A stretch of DNA of 14,821 nucleotides from an uncultured Moheibacter sp. (GTDB lineage: Bacteria > Bacteroidota > Bacteroidia > Flavobacteriales > Weeksellaceae). Made by a program: the position numbers and the translations under genes. Location: contig CALLXZ010000265.1 of the NCBI GenBank assembly GCA_937875605.1, positions 1 through 14,821 on the forward strand, given 5' to 3'. This document shows positions 1-6,828 of this stretch, piece by piece (position 1 is the first letter of the stretch; the number at the start of each line of letters is the position of its first letter). The notes beneath the pieces are model-generated. The model did no database searches, was not told where the DNA came from, and saw only the letters and a list, made by a program, of their open reading frames with translations.

Positions 1-341
1 ATAATTTCGATTTCAATTCCCGTTTTCTTCTTAATTCTTTTTACCACTTCTTTGCCGTTTACAGCTTCCCGCATGGCTGAAGTAGCAAATGCCAGATGAT
101 TTTCAACTCCGTAAATTTTCATCATCAACTTATAAGCCTGCATCGCATCCACCATCCGGTCTATGTTTTTTTCAGAAATCTCTTTCTGTGTAAATACATC
201 TTCTCCCAAACGAATCGGCATACGGACTATGCTTGTTTTGTTAAATACCGGATTGGAATCGGGAATTTCATATACATAATTGATGAGTAATCGCATAGCG
301 TTTGAACCGATATCTATGGCGGCTAACTTTCTTATATTCAT
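1..341 (-). CDS. ppx: Ppx/GppA family exopolyphosphatase, N-terminal part (runs off the window)
   Basis: The frame opens with ATG at 341-339 and stays open for 113 codons to the window edge, so only the N-terminal third or so is present. Residues 1-14 read MNIRKLAAIDIGSNAMRLLI in outline: the beta-strand plus phosphate-loop signature (AIDIGSN) of the ASKHA-fold Ppx/GppA phosphatases. Further in, ATSAMREAVNG matches the second conserved loop of the family (ATSAxR-AxN). Family members release orthophosphate from polyphosphate or hydrolyse pppGpp; the adjacent polyphosphate kinase favours exopolyphosphatase. The ATG follows directly on the TAA stop of ppk with no intervening base, so translation is probably coupled. 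Specificity for polyP over pppGpp cannot be settled from this fragment. Confidence 0.93.
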   Translation of the reverse strand, partial: MNIRKLAAIDIGSNAMRLLINYVYEIPDSNPVFNKTSIVRMPIRLGEDVFTQKEISEKNIDRMVDAMQAYKLMMKIYGVENHLAFATSAMREAVNGKEVVKRIKKKTGIEIEI

Positions 342-2426
342 TTAATTGGATTCTTTATTAGATTCTGCTTTTTTTTCTCTTTTATTCAATTCAAATAAAT
401 AATCATAGGTTACAAATTGCGAACGCAATACCGGTTTATTATTAATACGATAAATCGAACTCTGGAATTCATCATGATAGCGAGCTTTTACATTATCATT
501 GAAACTCAATTCAAATGTATCCATCACCAACTTTTTGGTACGCGGGTCATAAACAGGACACGCAACTTCCACCCGCGAATCCAGATTTCGCTCCATAATA
601 TCAGCTGAAGAAATAAAAACCAAATCATTTCCTCCATTCTTAAACCAGTAAATGCGGGGATGTTCTAAAAATTTATCGATGATGCTAACCGATTCTATAT
701 TCTTCGAAACACCCGGAATTCCCGGAATCAGTGAATGTATACCTCTTACCACTAAACGTATTTTCACGCCAGCTTCTGACGCCATATAAAGCGTATCGAT
801 GATTTCTTTATCGCTTAAGCTATTCAGTTTGAGATTTATGCCCGAAGGAAGTCCTTTTTTATGATTTTTAATTTCTTTTTTGATGAATTTCAAAATCTTC
901 TTTCTCGTTTGCATAGGCGAAACCATCAAATGCTGATAAGATTGTGTTAAATAATTGGCATTGAAGAATTTGAAAACCTGATTTATTTCTTCTGTAATTT
1001 CGGGTTGCGAAGTAAGGAGGGTGTAATCAGTATAAAGTTTTGCGGTTCCTGCATGGAAATTTCCTGTGCTGATAAAGGCATAACTCGAAGCCATTCCATT
1101 TTCCGGAATACGTTCTATATATCCAATTTTACTGTGAACCTTCAATCCCGGAACCCCAAAAATAACATTTACACCTGCTTCCTGTAAACGTTTGGACCAT
1201 TTTACATTATTCGCTTCATCAAATCGAGCGCGAAGTTCAAGGACAGCCGTTACTTCTTTTCCATTTCGAGCAGCGTTGATGAGCGCACTCATCACTTGGG
1301 ATTCGCTTGCAACGCGGTAAATTGTGATTTTTATTTTAGTGACTTTCGGATCAATTGCGGCCTCTCGCAAGAAACGAAGAAAGACAGAATAATCATGATA
1401 GGGAACATATAAAATATGATCTTCTGCCGAAATTGCTTCAAAATGATTTCGGTAATTATGAAAACGATACGGAGTGATCGGACTTAGTTTTTCGTATTCT
1501 AAATCATTTCTTCCGAGATTTGGAAATTTCATTAAATCTCTCTTATTGTGATACTTACCTCCTGAATTAATGCTATCGTAATCATCAATGTTTAGTTTTT
1601 TCAATAAAAAACGCAACGTGTCATCGGCAATTTCACGGTCATATACAATTCGCACCGGTTCGCCTTTTTTTCTTCCATCCAGACTTTTGGCAACTTTTTC
1701 CAATAAACTGTTTTCCAGGTCATTGTCCATATCCAATTCGGAATCTCTTGTAATTTTAATGGAATGAGCCTCAATTGATTCGTATTGAAACACTTTAAAG
1801 ATTTCATCCAAATGATACCGAACTATGTCTTCCAAATACATCACATATTGTTTCTGATCAATTTTAGGAAGAATTACAAACCTTGGGAAAATCTGTGTCG
1901 GAAGATCAATTAAAGCATATTTGGAAATTTCATCTTCCGTAAATTTTACTGCCAGATAAAATGCACCATCCCTGATAGTCGGAGTTTTCAGATGTTTTTC
2001 CAAAATGTAAACGCCTATGGAATGACTTAATTCGGAGTTAAAATATTGAGAAACAAATTTGATATGTTCAAATGGAATATTTTTATCATCGATGAAATAA
2101 ATATTATTGGCTTCCAATTCCAATAAAATTTGATCATACATGTCGTCGTATTCTGCCCGTTGTATAGCAACTAATTCATTAATTTCTTCAATCAAATCTT
2201 CATCGGTCTGATTGGAAATGATATTTTTATAGCCATAGCTTTTTAACTGGATCGATCTTAAAAGTGCGGAATAACGAACGGCATAAAATTCGTCCAGATT
2301 ATTGGAATAAATTCCTAAAAAACGTAATCTTTCGAGTAGAGGAACGTTGGGGTCTTTCACTTCCTGAAGGACACGGGAATTAAATCTCAGCCAGCTGATT
2401 TCACGATTTACATAGATCGAACTCAC
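342..2426 (-). CDS. ppk1: Polyphosphate kinase 1
   Basis: This 694-residue protein has the usual PPK1 length and domain order: N domain (about 1-107), head domain (about 108-310) and two PLD-like C domains (about 315-500 and 505-680). It reversibly transfers the ATP gamma-phosphate to polyphosphate through a phosphohistidine. Visible signatures include SNNLDEF (41-47, ATP contact), TIYR (R371) and ELRARFDE (R401), which match the two phosphate-binding arginines, KVHSK with the autophosphorylated His at 431, and EHPRIYWF with the conserved His589. Position 451 (YAFISTGN) is Phe where E. coli PPK, from memory, has a second His (YAHIGTGN). The start is GTG, sharing GTGA with the TGA stop of the upstream sixA-like gene. 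No in-frame ATG occurs before residue 96, so GTG is secure and coupling is likely. Confidence 0.97.
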   Translation of the reverse strand: MSSIYVNREISWLRFNSRVLQEVKDPNVPLLERLRFLGIYSNNLDEFYAVRYSALLRSIQLKSYGYKNIISNQTDEDLIEEINELVAIQRAEYDDMYDQILLELEANNIYFIDDKNIPFEHIKFVSQYFNSELSHSIGVYILEKHLKTPTIRDGAFYLAVKFTEDEISKYALIDLPTQIFPRFVILPKIDQKQYVMYLEDIVRYHLDEIFKVFQYESIEAHSIKITRDSELDMDNDLENSLLEKVAKSLDGRKKGEPVRIVYDREIADDTLRFLLKKLNIDDYDSINSGGKYHNKRDLMKFPNLGRNDLEYEKLSPITPYRFHNYRNHFEAISAEDHILYVPYHDYSVFLRFLREAAIDPKVTKIKITIYRVASESQVMSALINAARNGKEVTAVLELRARFDEANNVKWSKRLQEAGVNVIFGVPGLKVHSKIGYIERIPENGMASSYAFISTGNFHAGTAKLYTDYTLLTSQPEITEEINQVFKFFNANYLTQSYQHLMVSPMQTRKKILKFIKKEIKNHKKGLPSGINLKLNSLSDKEIIDTLYMASEAGVKIRLVVRGIHSLIPGIPGVSKNIESVSIIDKFLEHPRIYWFKNGGNDLVFISSADIMERNLDSRVEVACPVYDPRTKKLVMDTFELSFNDNVKARYHDEFQSSIYRINNKPVLRSQFVTYDYLFELNKREKKAESNKESN

Positions 2427-2905
2427 AGTTTTTTAGGTTTTATGATGTTAAGCGTTTCACCTCTTTCTATTTCATTCCAGTAATCGGATTGAAATTCTAA
2501 AATGGCAATACCGGAAGTGGGTAAATTATATAAATACTGATTTCCCATCCGGTTAGCAAATTCAGTAAAGGCTTCATTATGACCAAATAAAATAGCAGTT
2601 TGAAACTGATTATCAATTTTTTTCACTTCTTTCAGTAAATCAAAAAACGAGAATGTATACAGGTTTTCAACGATATTTATTTCTGGTTTTTTGGAAAAAT
2701 GCATGGCTGCTAATTGCGCTGTTTTGTGTGCTCTTACAGCCGGACTGGAAAGCCAAACCTCTATTTCAAAATCAAGAATGGATTTCAGTTCAGCTGCTGA
2801 TTTTTCGGTTCGTTCGATTCCTACTTCCTCCAAATCTCTGTCGCGGTCATTTACGCCCATATCCCAACGGCTTTTGGCGTGTCTGAAAAGAACTAATTTT
2901 TTCAT
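2423..2905 (-). CDS. sixA: SixA-like phosphohistidine phosphatase (histidine phosphatase superfamily)
   Basis: This 160-residue protein is a small branch-1 histidine phosphatase. LFRHAKS (6-12) carries the catalytic RHx motif with nucleophile His9, SSPAVRAHKTA (53-63) holds the second conserved Arg, and FGHNEAF (107-113) supplies the second catalytic His109. The single-domain size without a long insertion, and the start MKKLVLFRHAKS, are typical of SixA, which removes phosphate from histidine in proteins. In E. coli, SixA acts on the PTS-Ntr phosphocarrier NPr. Here the gene overlaps the upstream aminotransferase by ATGA and the downstream ppk by GTGA. Because PPK1 works through a phosphohistidine, a role in polyphosphate metabolism is possible, but that is inference from context only. 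Confidence 0.9.
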   Translation of the reverse strand: MKKLVLFRHAKSRWDMGVNDRDRDLEEVGIERTEKSAAELKSILDFEIEVWLSSPAVRAHKTAQLAAMHFSKKPEINIVENLYTFSFFDLLKEVKKIDNQFQTAILFGHNEAFTEFANRMGNQYLYNLPTSGIAILEFQSDYWNEIERGETLNIIKPKKL

Positions 2906-4107
2906 TTTGAAAATTTAATTTTTTGTTGGATAAGGATTTGATGAATGGTATTTCCAATTTCTTCAGCTTTTTCCTCTGTCCATTTTAGTGAAATAGGAAG
3001 TGTAATCGTTTTTTTAAGAATTTCGTCTGAGGCTGAAAAATCCTGATTTTCATAGTCGGGCAGAAGGTCTCTTTGCTCTTTGAATAAAGTGTGATCGTTT
3101 TTCAAATTTTTAAAATGATCCCATTTTTTGATATAATGCCAATGATTGTCAAACCAATAAGCGCAAGGAATGGATTGTTTTTTCAATTCTGAAAAAATAT
3201 TTCTAGCTGATGTTTCATCATCCAGAAAGAGCGATAGAAAAGAACCGTTGTCCCCATTCTCATCCGGAATTTTACGGAATTTCACTTCCGAATTTTGCAT
3301 CAGGATGGTTTTAAGGATAGATTTTAACTTTCTCTGTTTAGAAATAATTTCGTCTAGTTTTCCCCATTGTCCCAAACCAACCGCCGCATGAAGCTCGGAA
3401 ATGCGAAAGTTCAACCCGGTTAAGGGATGCCGTTCAGCGCCTCGGTCGTTTCCCAAATGGTCATGTCCGTGATCAGAAAATTGGTGGCAGAAATCATACA
3501 TATTTTTATCGTTTGTTAAAATAGCACCGCCTTCGCCACAAGTGACGGTTTTTACAAAATCAAAGGAAAAACAGCCGATATGCCCGATTGTTCCGAGATA
3601 TTTATTTTTATAGGTTCCACCTATGGATTGACAAGCATCTTCTATTAAAAACAAGTTATATTCTTTCGCAATTTCTATCAATGAATCCAAATCGGCCATG
3701 GCACCGCACATGTGAACCGACATGATGGCTTTAGTTCTCGCAGAAATTGACTTTTTGACAGATTGAGGAGATAATGTGAGCGTTTCATCTACATCGGCAA
3801 AAACCGGGATTGCTCCACAGAATAAAACGGCTTCGAAACTGGCTACGAAAGTGAAGGTTGGAAGAATGATTTCATCGCCCGCACCAATTCCCAGTGATTT
3901 GATTGCTGCAATCAGTGCTGTAGTACCGCTGCTGGTAAGATGTGCGTATGGAATGTTTATTTTTTGCTGAATTGCTTCTTCCAGTTCTTTTGATTTCCAG
4001 TTTCCATTTCGCAGCGCATCAAAATTATAACGCATTAAAATCCCTGAATCCAGCACATCCTGTATATGTTTTTTCTCTTCTTCTCCGAAGGCTTCAAATC
4101 CCGGCAT
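2902..4107 (-). CDS. DegT/DnrJ/EryC1/StrS-family PLP-dependent aminotransferase
   Basis: This 401-residue protein is of normal length for sugar aminotransferases of the DegT/DnrJ/EryC1/StrS fold-type I family. TSSGTTAL (58-65) is the cofactor phosphate-binding loop, TFTFVAS (84-90) the conserved strand, and IEDACQSIGG (155-164) contains Asp157, which pairs with the pyridine nitrogen. FDFVKTVTCGEGG (182-194) places Lys186 as the Schiff-base lysine. GLNFRISELHAAVG is the usual family block near 231-244. Such enzymes normally aminate a keto-sugar nucleotide for surface polysaccharide or secondary-metabolite synthesis, but no sugar-nucleotide genes are adjacent, so the substrate is unknown. It is first in the operon. 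The ATG is preceded by a -7-like TATATTTG about 24 nt upstream. Confidence 0.92.
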   Translation of the reverse strand: MPGFEAFGEEEKKHIQDVLDSGILMRYNFDALRNGNWKSKELEEAIQQKINIPYAHLTSSGTTALIAAIKSLGIGAGDEIILPTFTFVASFEAVLFCGAIPVFADVDETLTLSPQSVKKSISARTKAIMSVHMCGAMADLDSLIEIAKEYNLFLIEDACQSIGGTYKNKYLGTIGHIGCFSFDFVKTVTCGEGGAILTNDKNMYDFCHQFSDHGHDHLGNDRGAERHPLTGLNFRISELHAAVGLGQWGKLDEIISKQRKLKSILKTILMQNSEVKFRKIPDENGDNGSFLSLFLDDETSARNIFSELKKQSIPCAYWFDNHWHYIKKWDHFKNLKNDHTLFKEQRDLLPDYENQDFSASDEILKKTITLPISLKWTEEKAEEIGNTIHQILIQQKIKFSK

Positions 4108-4130
4108 ATTAATCCAAATTTCTAATCAAA

Positions 4131-4138
4131 CAAATATA
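4131..4138 (-). promoter_or_regulatory. Candidate -7 element for the aminotransferase-sixA-ppk-ppx operon
   Basis: Read on the minus strand this is TATATTTG, a full match to the Bacteroidota -7 consensus TAnnTTTG. It lies 24 nt upstream of the ATG at 4107, implying a short leader of about 17 nt. No TTG is found 19 nt further upstream, so only half of the promoter matches. Confidence 0.5.
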
Positions 4139-4180
4139 GGAATTCGGGTTTATCTTAAAGTTAAATAAAGGAAATAAATA

Positions 4181-4206
4181 AGAGCCGATTTGAAAAAATC
4201 GGCTCT
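4181..4206 (-). terminator. Strong hairpin, likely rho-independent terminator
   Basis: An 11-bp perfect stem, AGAGCCGATTT at 4181-4191 pairing with AAATCGGCTCT at 4196-4206, with a 4-nt loop. On the minus strand it is followed by TATTTATTTCC, which is only moderately T-rich. On the plus strand the following bases are CGGGTTTAGG, with no T-run. It therefore fits best as the end of a minus-strand transcript from the 4210-4700 tract, just before the aminotransferase promoter. Confidence 0.65.
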
Positions 4207-4302
4207 CGGGTTTAGGAGGTATTACTTATTACACACATTTTGGTATTCAAGGTCAGTGAAAGGTCAGCACGAACTGATATTCATAAGGATTTGGTTTTCA
4301 TT

Positions 4303-4590
4303 TCAATGTGTAATTAGTAGTTTTTGGTTTGAGTACAAAGTGGTTGGTTGCAATGATTCACATTCTAAAGATAAAGCGTCAGGTAATTCAGATATTTTCA
4401 GAGAGAGGATACCCATAAGCGTCTGATTTTTTTCGTCCAATCGGTTGCTTAGTTGTATTAGGGGTGTAAAATAATGATGAAAAAATCTAACGATTATTCT
4501 GGACAGAAAAGTTTTATCTTTGTCTTTTGAACCAGAAAAAAAGGTAGTTTTTTTCTGAACTAAATTTGGATAAAGAACTCTACACATCAT
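4303..4590 (-). CDS. Doubtful small ORF, no recognised family
   Basis: A 95-codon frame starting at the first of two ATG codons (MMCRVLYPNL at the N-terminus); upstream extension to 4614 would need a TTG start. I recognise no domain, signal peptide or membrane segment. In its favour is context: it lies on the same strand between a TACATTTG box (4612-4619), which would give a leader of roughly 16 nt, and the hairpin at 4181-4206. Against it are the lack of any recognisable motif, a composition that could arise by chance in AT-rich DNA, and a competing plus-strand frame over part of the region. It may be non-coding. Confidence 0.2.
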   Translation of the reverse strand: MMCRVLYPNLVQKKTTFFSGSKDKDKTFLSRIIVRFFHHYFTPLIQLSNRLDEKNQTLMGILSLKISELPDALSLECESLQPTTLYSNQKLLITH

Positions 4591-4611
4591 TTTCTTTGTA
4601 ATCAGTTTATA

Positions 4612-4619
4612 CAAATGTA
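4612..4619 (-). promoter_or_regulatory. Candidate -7 box of a short transcript behind the second TPR-LuxR regulator
   Basis: The minus strand reads TACATTTG, a full match to TAnnTTTG, with TGG (two of three TTG bases) exactly 19 nt upstream at 4641-4639. The GTTAC repeat element is centred about 45 bp upstream of the box, a plausible distance for an activator site. A role as promoter is inference. Confidence 0.35.
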
Positions 4620-4652
4620 TTGTAAAGCATAATTTGAACCATCAAAGATGCA

Positions 4653-4668
4653 GTTACAAAAGCGTTAC
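4653..4668. repeat. GTTAC-N6-GTTAC element (copy A)
   Basis: The plus strand reads GTTACAAAAGCGTTAC, a direct repeat of GTTAC with 11-bp period. It lies 36 bp beyond the stop codon of the regulator at 4705-6504. Copy B, behind the paralogous regulator, differs at a single base (GTTACAAAAGCGTAAC, 6764-6779). It could be a regulator-binding site; function is inferred only from the recurrence. Confidence 0.5.
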
Positions 4669-4704
4669 ATTTTACAATATAATGATTATAAGGTAATTAA
4701 ATTA

Positions 4705-6504
4705 TTAATTCAATTGATATTTATTTTCGAAGTCTTTTAAAAATTCCTCAGGATGGATGGTTTTTTCCATTTCTAGTTTTTTTCGCATGCGGTGCCATGT
4801 TACCCGTATGGATGAGTCAGATATACCTAAAGCAGCGGCAATTTCATTTTGCCTTAAATTGAGTTTTACCAGACATAAATACCGAATTTCTGCTTGTGAA
4901 AATTGCGGATAAATTTCGCGAAGCATATAAAAATAATTGGGATAAACTTTGTTGAATTGTTTTTTGAAATCAATCCAATCTTCTTTTGTCAGTATGGTAG
5001 GTGTGTGTAATTCAGAATAATCAGGCGTAGGTTTTTCCGATTCATTTTTTAATGTTTCGATCAATGCATTGTTATGATTCAGTCTTTGCCGGAAGAGCAG
5101 AAGTTGATCGTTTGCATCTTTCAAAATTTCCTGACTTTCTAAATAATTCTTTTCTGCAATGTCCTTTTTTTGATTCAATTTCAAAATTTTAATCTGTTGC
5201 TGCTGTCGGAAACGGTAATAGAAAAATAAAATTCCACTTAAAAGAATAACGCTGATTACCAGAATCAGATTTCGGGTTAGCCTTTGTTCCGTTATTTTAT
5301 TCTCTGCTTCTAAAATAGTATTTTGCATATTTTCATGCTGAAGCCGGTTGGTAACGGATAAAAATTTACTATGGTTGATGGACTGAAACATTTCTCTCTC
5401 ATAGAGGTGTTTCTGTTCGTTATAAAAATAGGCACTGTCAAACTTCTTTTTCTTTTTGTATAATTCCTCAAGCCCGTTTGCAGCGATGATTGATTCCCGA
5501 AGTGTTTTTCTTTTAGCTGCATTTTTCAATGCTGACCATCTGTACTGAAAAGCCAAATCATTTTGGTGTAAATTGGAATATGCTTCCGCCAAAAGGTTTT
5601 CGGCTTTGGAAACATCGTTGGGCTGATCATGAATTTGGCTTTGGGAAATATTGTATTGAAGATAAGGAATGGCTTCTTCGTATTTTTTCTGCATCACTAA
5701 ACCTTTTCCGATTCCACCCTGCGAAATACCCATCCAAATATTAAAAAAGGGGGAATTGTAGTTTCTGAATTTTTCATGGTAATTTTTATAATTTCTATTA
5801 TAATGTCTTAATTGTTTGTAAATCTGCTGGTAACTGTAACTTCCGCTGTCAATCTGTTCAAGCCGATAATAAGAAGCGCCCAGCAAATCCATGTTCAGTA
5901 CATAGATCTCAAGATTATTCTCAGCCGATCCTAAATTTATTTGACTTTTTTGGATAAATTGAATGCTTTCTCTGTACATCGAAAGATTGTAATAGCTCAA
6001 TCCTGCAAAAAATAAACGCATATAAAATTTTGGAAAATATTTTGTCCCAATATTTTGTTGGATGTCTATGGATTTCAGGATGTAAAACAAATTATCTTCA
6101 AAAGAAAAGCTACTGTTTTCGGCATAGAGTGAATACACTTCTGAAAGAATCTGTTCGTCTTTCAAAAAAACAGTTTTTTGAAACAAATCCTGTAATTCCT
6201 TTTCTTTTTTTGTCGTAAATCTACCATTTTGCTGAAGATAACTCAAAAGTTCATACATTTTTAAACGAACTTCAATACGTGGATCTTCATGTTTCTTCAG
6301 ATAATTTTTAATTTCTGAAACAACGTTTTTAAAATCAAGTGAATTGTAATTTAGTTTGAGATCTGTATAGGTTTTTTCGGCCTCTATGGTTTGGGAAATA
6401 TCGCTGATCTGCCATTTTTCAATTAACTCATCGGCAGTCATATTCTGAGCTGGCAGAATACCTATTCCAAATAAGAAAAATAGAATTTTTGAACAATTTA
6501 ACAC
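4705..6504 (-). CDS. Membrane-anchored TPR regulator with C-terminal LuxR-type HTH (paralogue 2)
   Basis: This 599-residue protein has an N-terminal signal peptide (hydrophobic 6-18, likely cleavage near PAQ at 18-20) and an alpha-helical TPR-like region (about 60-385; repeats visible around YYNLSMYRESIQF and GKGLVMQKKYEEAIPYL). One membrane helix follows (about 412-430), then a charged coiled coil (about 431-490) and a C-terminal HTH (about 535-578; AEIRYLCLVKL, EIAAALGISDSSIRVTWHRMRKKL). The layout implies periplasmic TPRs sensing a ligand or partner and a cytoplasmic DNA-binding end: a one-component membrane regulator, with no receiver or kinase domain. The start is GTG; upstream in-frame sequence reaches a stop within five codons, and the next ATG (residue 22) would delete the signal peptide. 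A TATATTTG box lies upstream. It is the same length as its neighbour at 6829-8628. Ligand and targets are unknown. Confidence 0.85.
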   Translation of the reverse strand: MLNCSKILFFLFGIGILPAQNMTADELIEKWQISDISQTIEAEKTYTDLKLNYNSLDFKNVVSEIKNYLKKHEDPRIEVRLKMYELLSYLQQNGRFTTKKEKELQDLFQKTVFLKDEQILSEVYSLYAENSSFSFEDNLFYILKSIDIQQNIGTKYFPKFYMRLFFAGLSYYNLSMYRESIQFIQKSQINLGSAENNLEIYVLNMDLLGASYYRLEQIDSGSYSYQQIYKQLRHYNRNYKNYHEKFRNYNSPFFNIWMGISQGGIGKGLVMQKKYEEAIPYLQYNISQSQIHDQPNDVSKAENLLAEAYSNLHQNDLAFQYRWSALKNAAKRKTLRESIIAANGLEELYKKKKKFDSAYFYNEQKHLYEREMFQSINHSKFLSVTNRLQHENMQNTILEAENKITEQRLTRNLILVISVILLSGILFFYYRFRQQQQIKILKLNQKKDIAEKNYLESQEILKDANDQLLLFRQRLNHNNALIETLKNESEKPTPDYSELHTPTILTKEDWIDFKKQFNKVYPNYFYMLREIYPQFSQAEIRYLCLVKLNLRQNEIAAALGISDSSIRVTWHRMRKKLEMEKTIHPEEFLKDFENKYQLN

Positions 6505-6577
6505 AATGACAGTTTTTTAAATAGCTCGTCATAGGTTTGAAATCGACTCAAAAGTCACTCAATCGGCGGTTAATTTT

Positions 6578-6585
6578 CAAATATA
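6578..6585 (-). promoter_or_regulatory. Candidate -7 element of the second TPR-LuxR regulator
   Basis: The minus strand reads TATATTTG, a full match to TAnnTTTG, 73 nt upstream of the GTG start at 6504. TGG lies exactly 19 nt further upstream (6607-6605), two of three bases of the -33 TTG. It sits just past the terminator hairpin at 6612-6642, consistent with the regulator having its own promoter. Confidence 0.5.
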
Positions 6586-6611
6586 AGATTTACTTGGATA
6601 GATTCCATAAA

Positions 6612-6642
6612 ATGATAGCCGTTCTTTTTGAACGGCTATCAT
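6612..6642 (-). terminator. Strong hairpin terminator, possibly bidirectional
   Basis: A 13-bp perfect stem, ATGATAGCCGTTC at 6612-6624 pairing with GAACGGCTATCAT at 6630-6642, around a 5-nt loop; A-T pairs extend it by about three more on each side. Minus-strand reading ends in CATTTTATGG and plus-strand reading in CATTTTTATTCC, so it could work either way. With genes on the minus strand on both sides, its likely job is to end the transcript coming from 6650-6830. Confidence 0.75.
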
Positions 6643-6649
6643 TTTTATT

Positions 6650-6708
6650 CCTGAGTTTAGATTATAAGGTTACTTTGGGGGAGAGAGAGTAGTTCATACT
6701 CACTCAGG
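6650..6708 (-). ncRNA. Candidate small structured RNA between the paralogous regulators
   Basis: CCTGAGT at 6650-6656 is complementary to ACTCAGG at 6702-6708, giving a 7-bp outer stem. Inside it GAGTA (6687-6691) pairs with TACTC (6697-6701) around a 5-nt loop, and a GAG/CTC extension of the inner stem would compete with the outer one. A strong terminator follows on the minus strand at 6642-6612. I recognise no known RNA family. The same stretch contains an 11-codon ATG frame (6697-6662), so a tiny peptide cannot be excluded. Expression is not shown by sequence. Confidence 0.3.
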
Positions 6709-6763
6709 TTTTAGTAGTGTTGTAAAGTTCAATAAAAACAAAAGAATTGCTTCATTTTCAGGC

Positions 6764-6779
6764 GTTACAAAAGCGTAAC
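6764..6779. repeat. GTTAC-N6-GTAAC inverted repeat (copy B)
   Basis: The plus strand reads GTTACAAAAGCGTAAC, a perfect 5-bp inverted repeat with a 6-bp spacer. It lies 49 bp beyond the stop codon of the regulator at 6829-8628 and matches copy A (4653-4668) at 15 of 16 bases. A TTGTAAAG block lies on its left side in both copies, with centre distances of 48 bp here and 37 bp in copy A, a difference of 11 bp or about one helical turn. A regulatory site is likely. Confidence 0.55.
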
Positions 6780-6828
6780 AAATTTTCATTTAAGGTTTAA
6801 TTAACTGATATTTAATTGATTAAATGTA

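Larger units (their letters stand above)
4108..4704. other. 597-bp tract without a secure gene
   Basis: From left to right this tract holds the -7 element of the aminotransferase operon, a strong hairpin at 4181-4206, a direct repeat AAGGTCAG with 11-bp period at 4249-4267, a doubtful 95-codon frame on the minus strand (4303-4590), a TAnnTTTG-like box at 4612-4619, a TTGTAAAG block at 4620-4627 and a GTTAC repeat element at 4653-4668. The last two recur behind the paralogous regulator (6719-6779). I recognise no protein family in any frame. The order of promoter-like box, open tract and terminator on the minus strand suggests a short transcript of about 420 nt. Confidence 0.6.
6505..6828. other. 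324-bp tract between the two TPR-LuxR genes
   Basis: No normal-sized gene fits here. The tract holds, in minus-strand order, the GTTAC inverted-repeat element (6764-6779), a CTTTACAA block (6720-6727), a foldable stretch with nested inverted repeats (6650-6708), a strong hairpin terminator (6612-6642), and then the promoter-like box and leader of the next regulator. An 11-codon frame (6662-6697, MNYSLSPKVTL) is the only small ORF noticed in the foldable part. A short RNA of about 100-120 nt is the simplest reading. Confidence 0.55.

Noticed and set aside
4190..4426. 78-codon plus-strand frame in the 597-bp gap
   Set aside because: It begins inside the terminator hairpin, has no recognisable motif and no promoter upstream.
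6551..6562. GACT/AGTC inverted repeat in the leader of the second regulator
   Set aside because: Only 4-bp arms in AT-rich leader sequence, with no second copy elsewhere to support it.
4684..6670. 11-nt identity GATTATAAGGT at 4684-4694 and 6660-6670 as part of the shared module
   Set aside because: It sits on opposite sides of the GTTAC element in the two copies and is short and AT-rich, so chance is a fair explanation.
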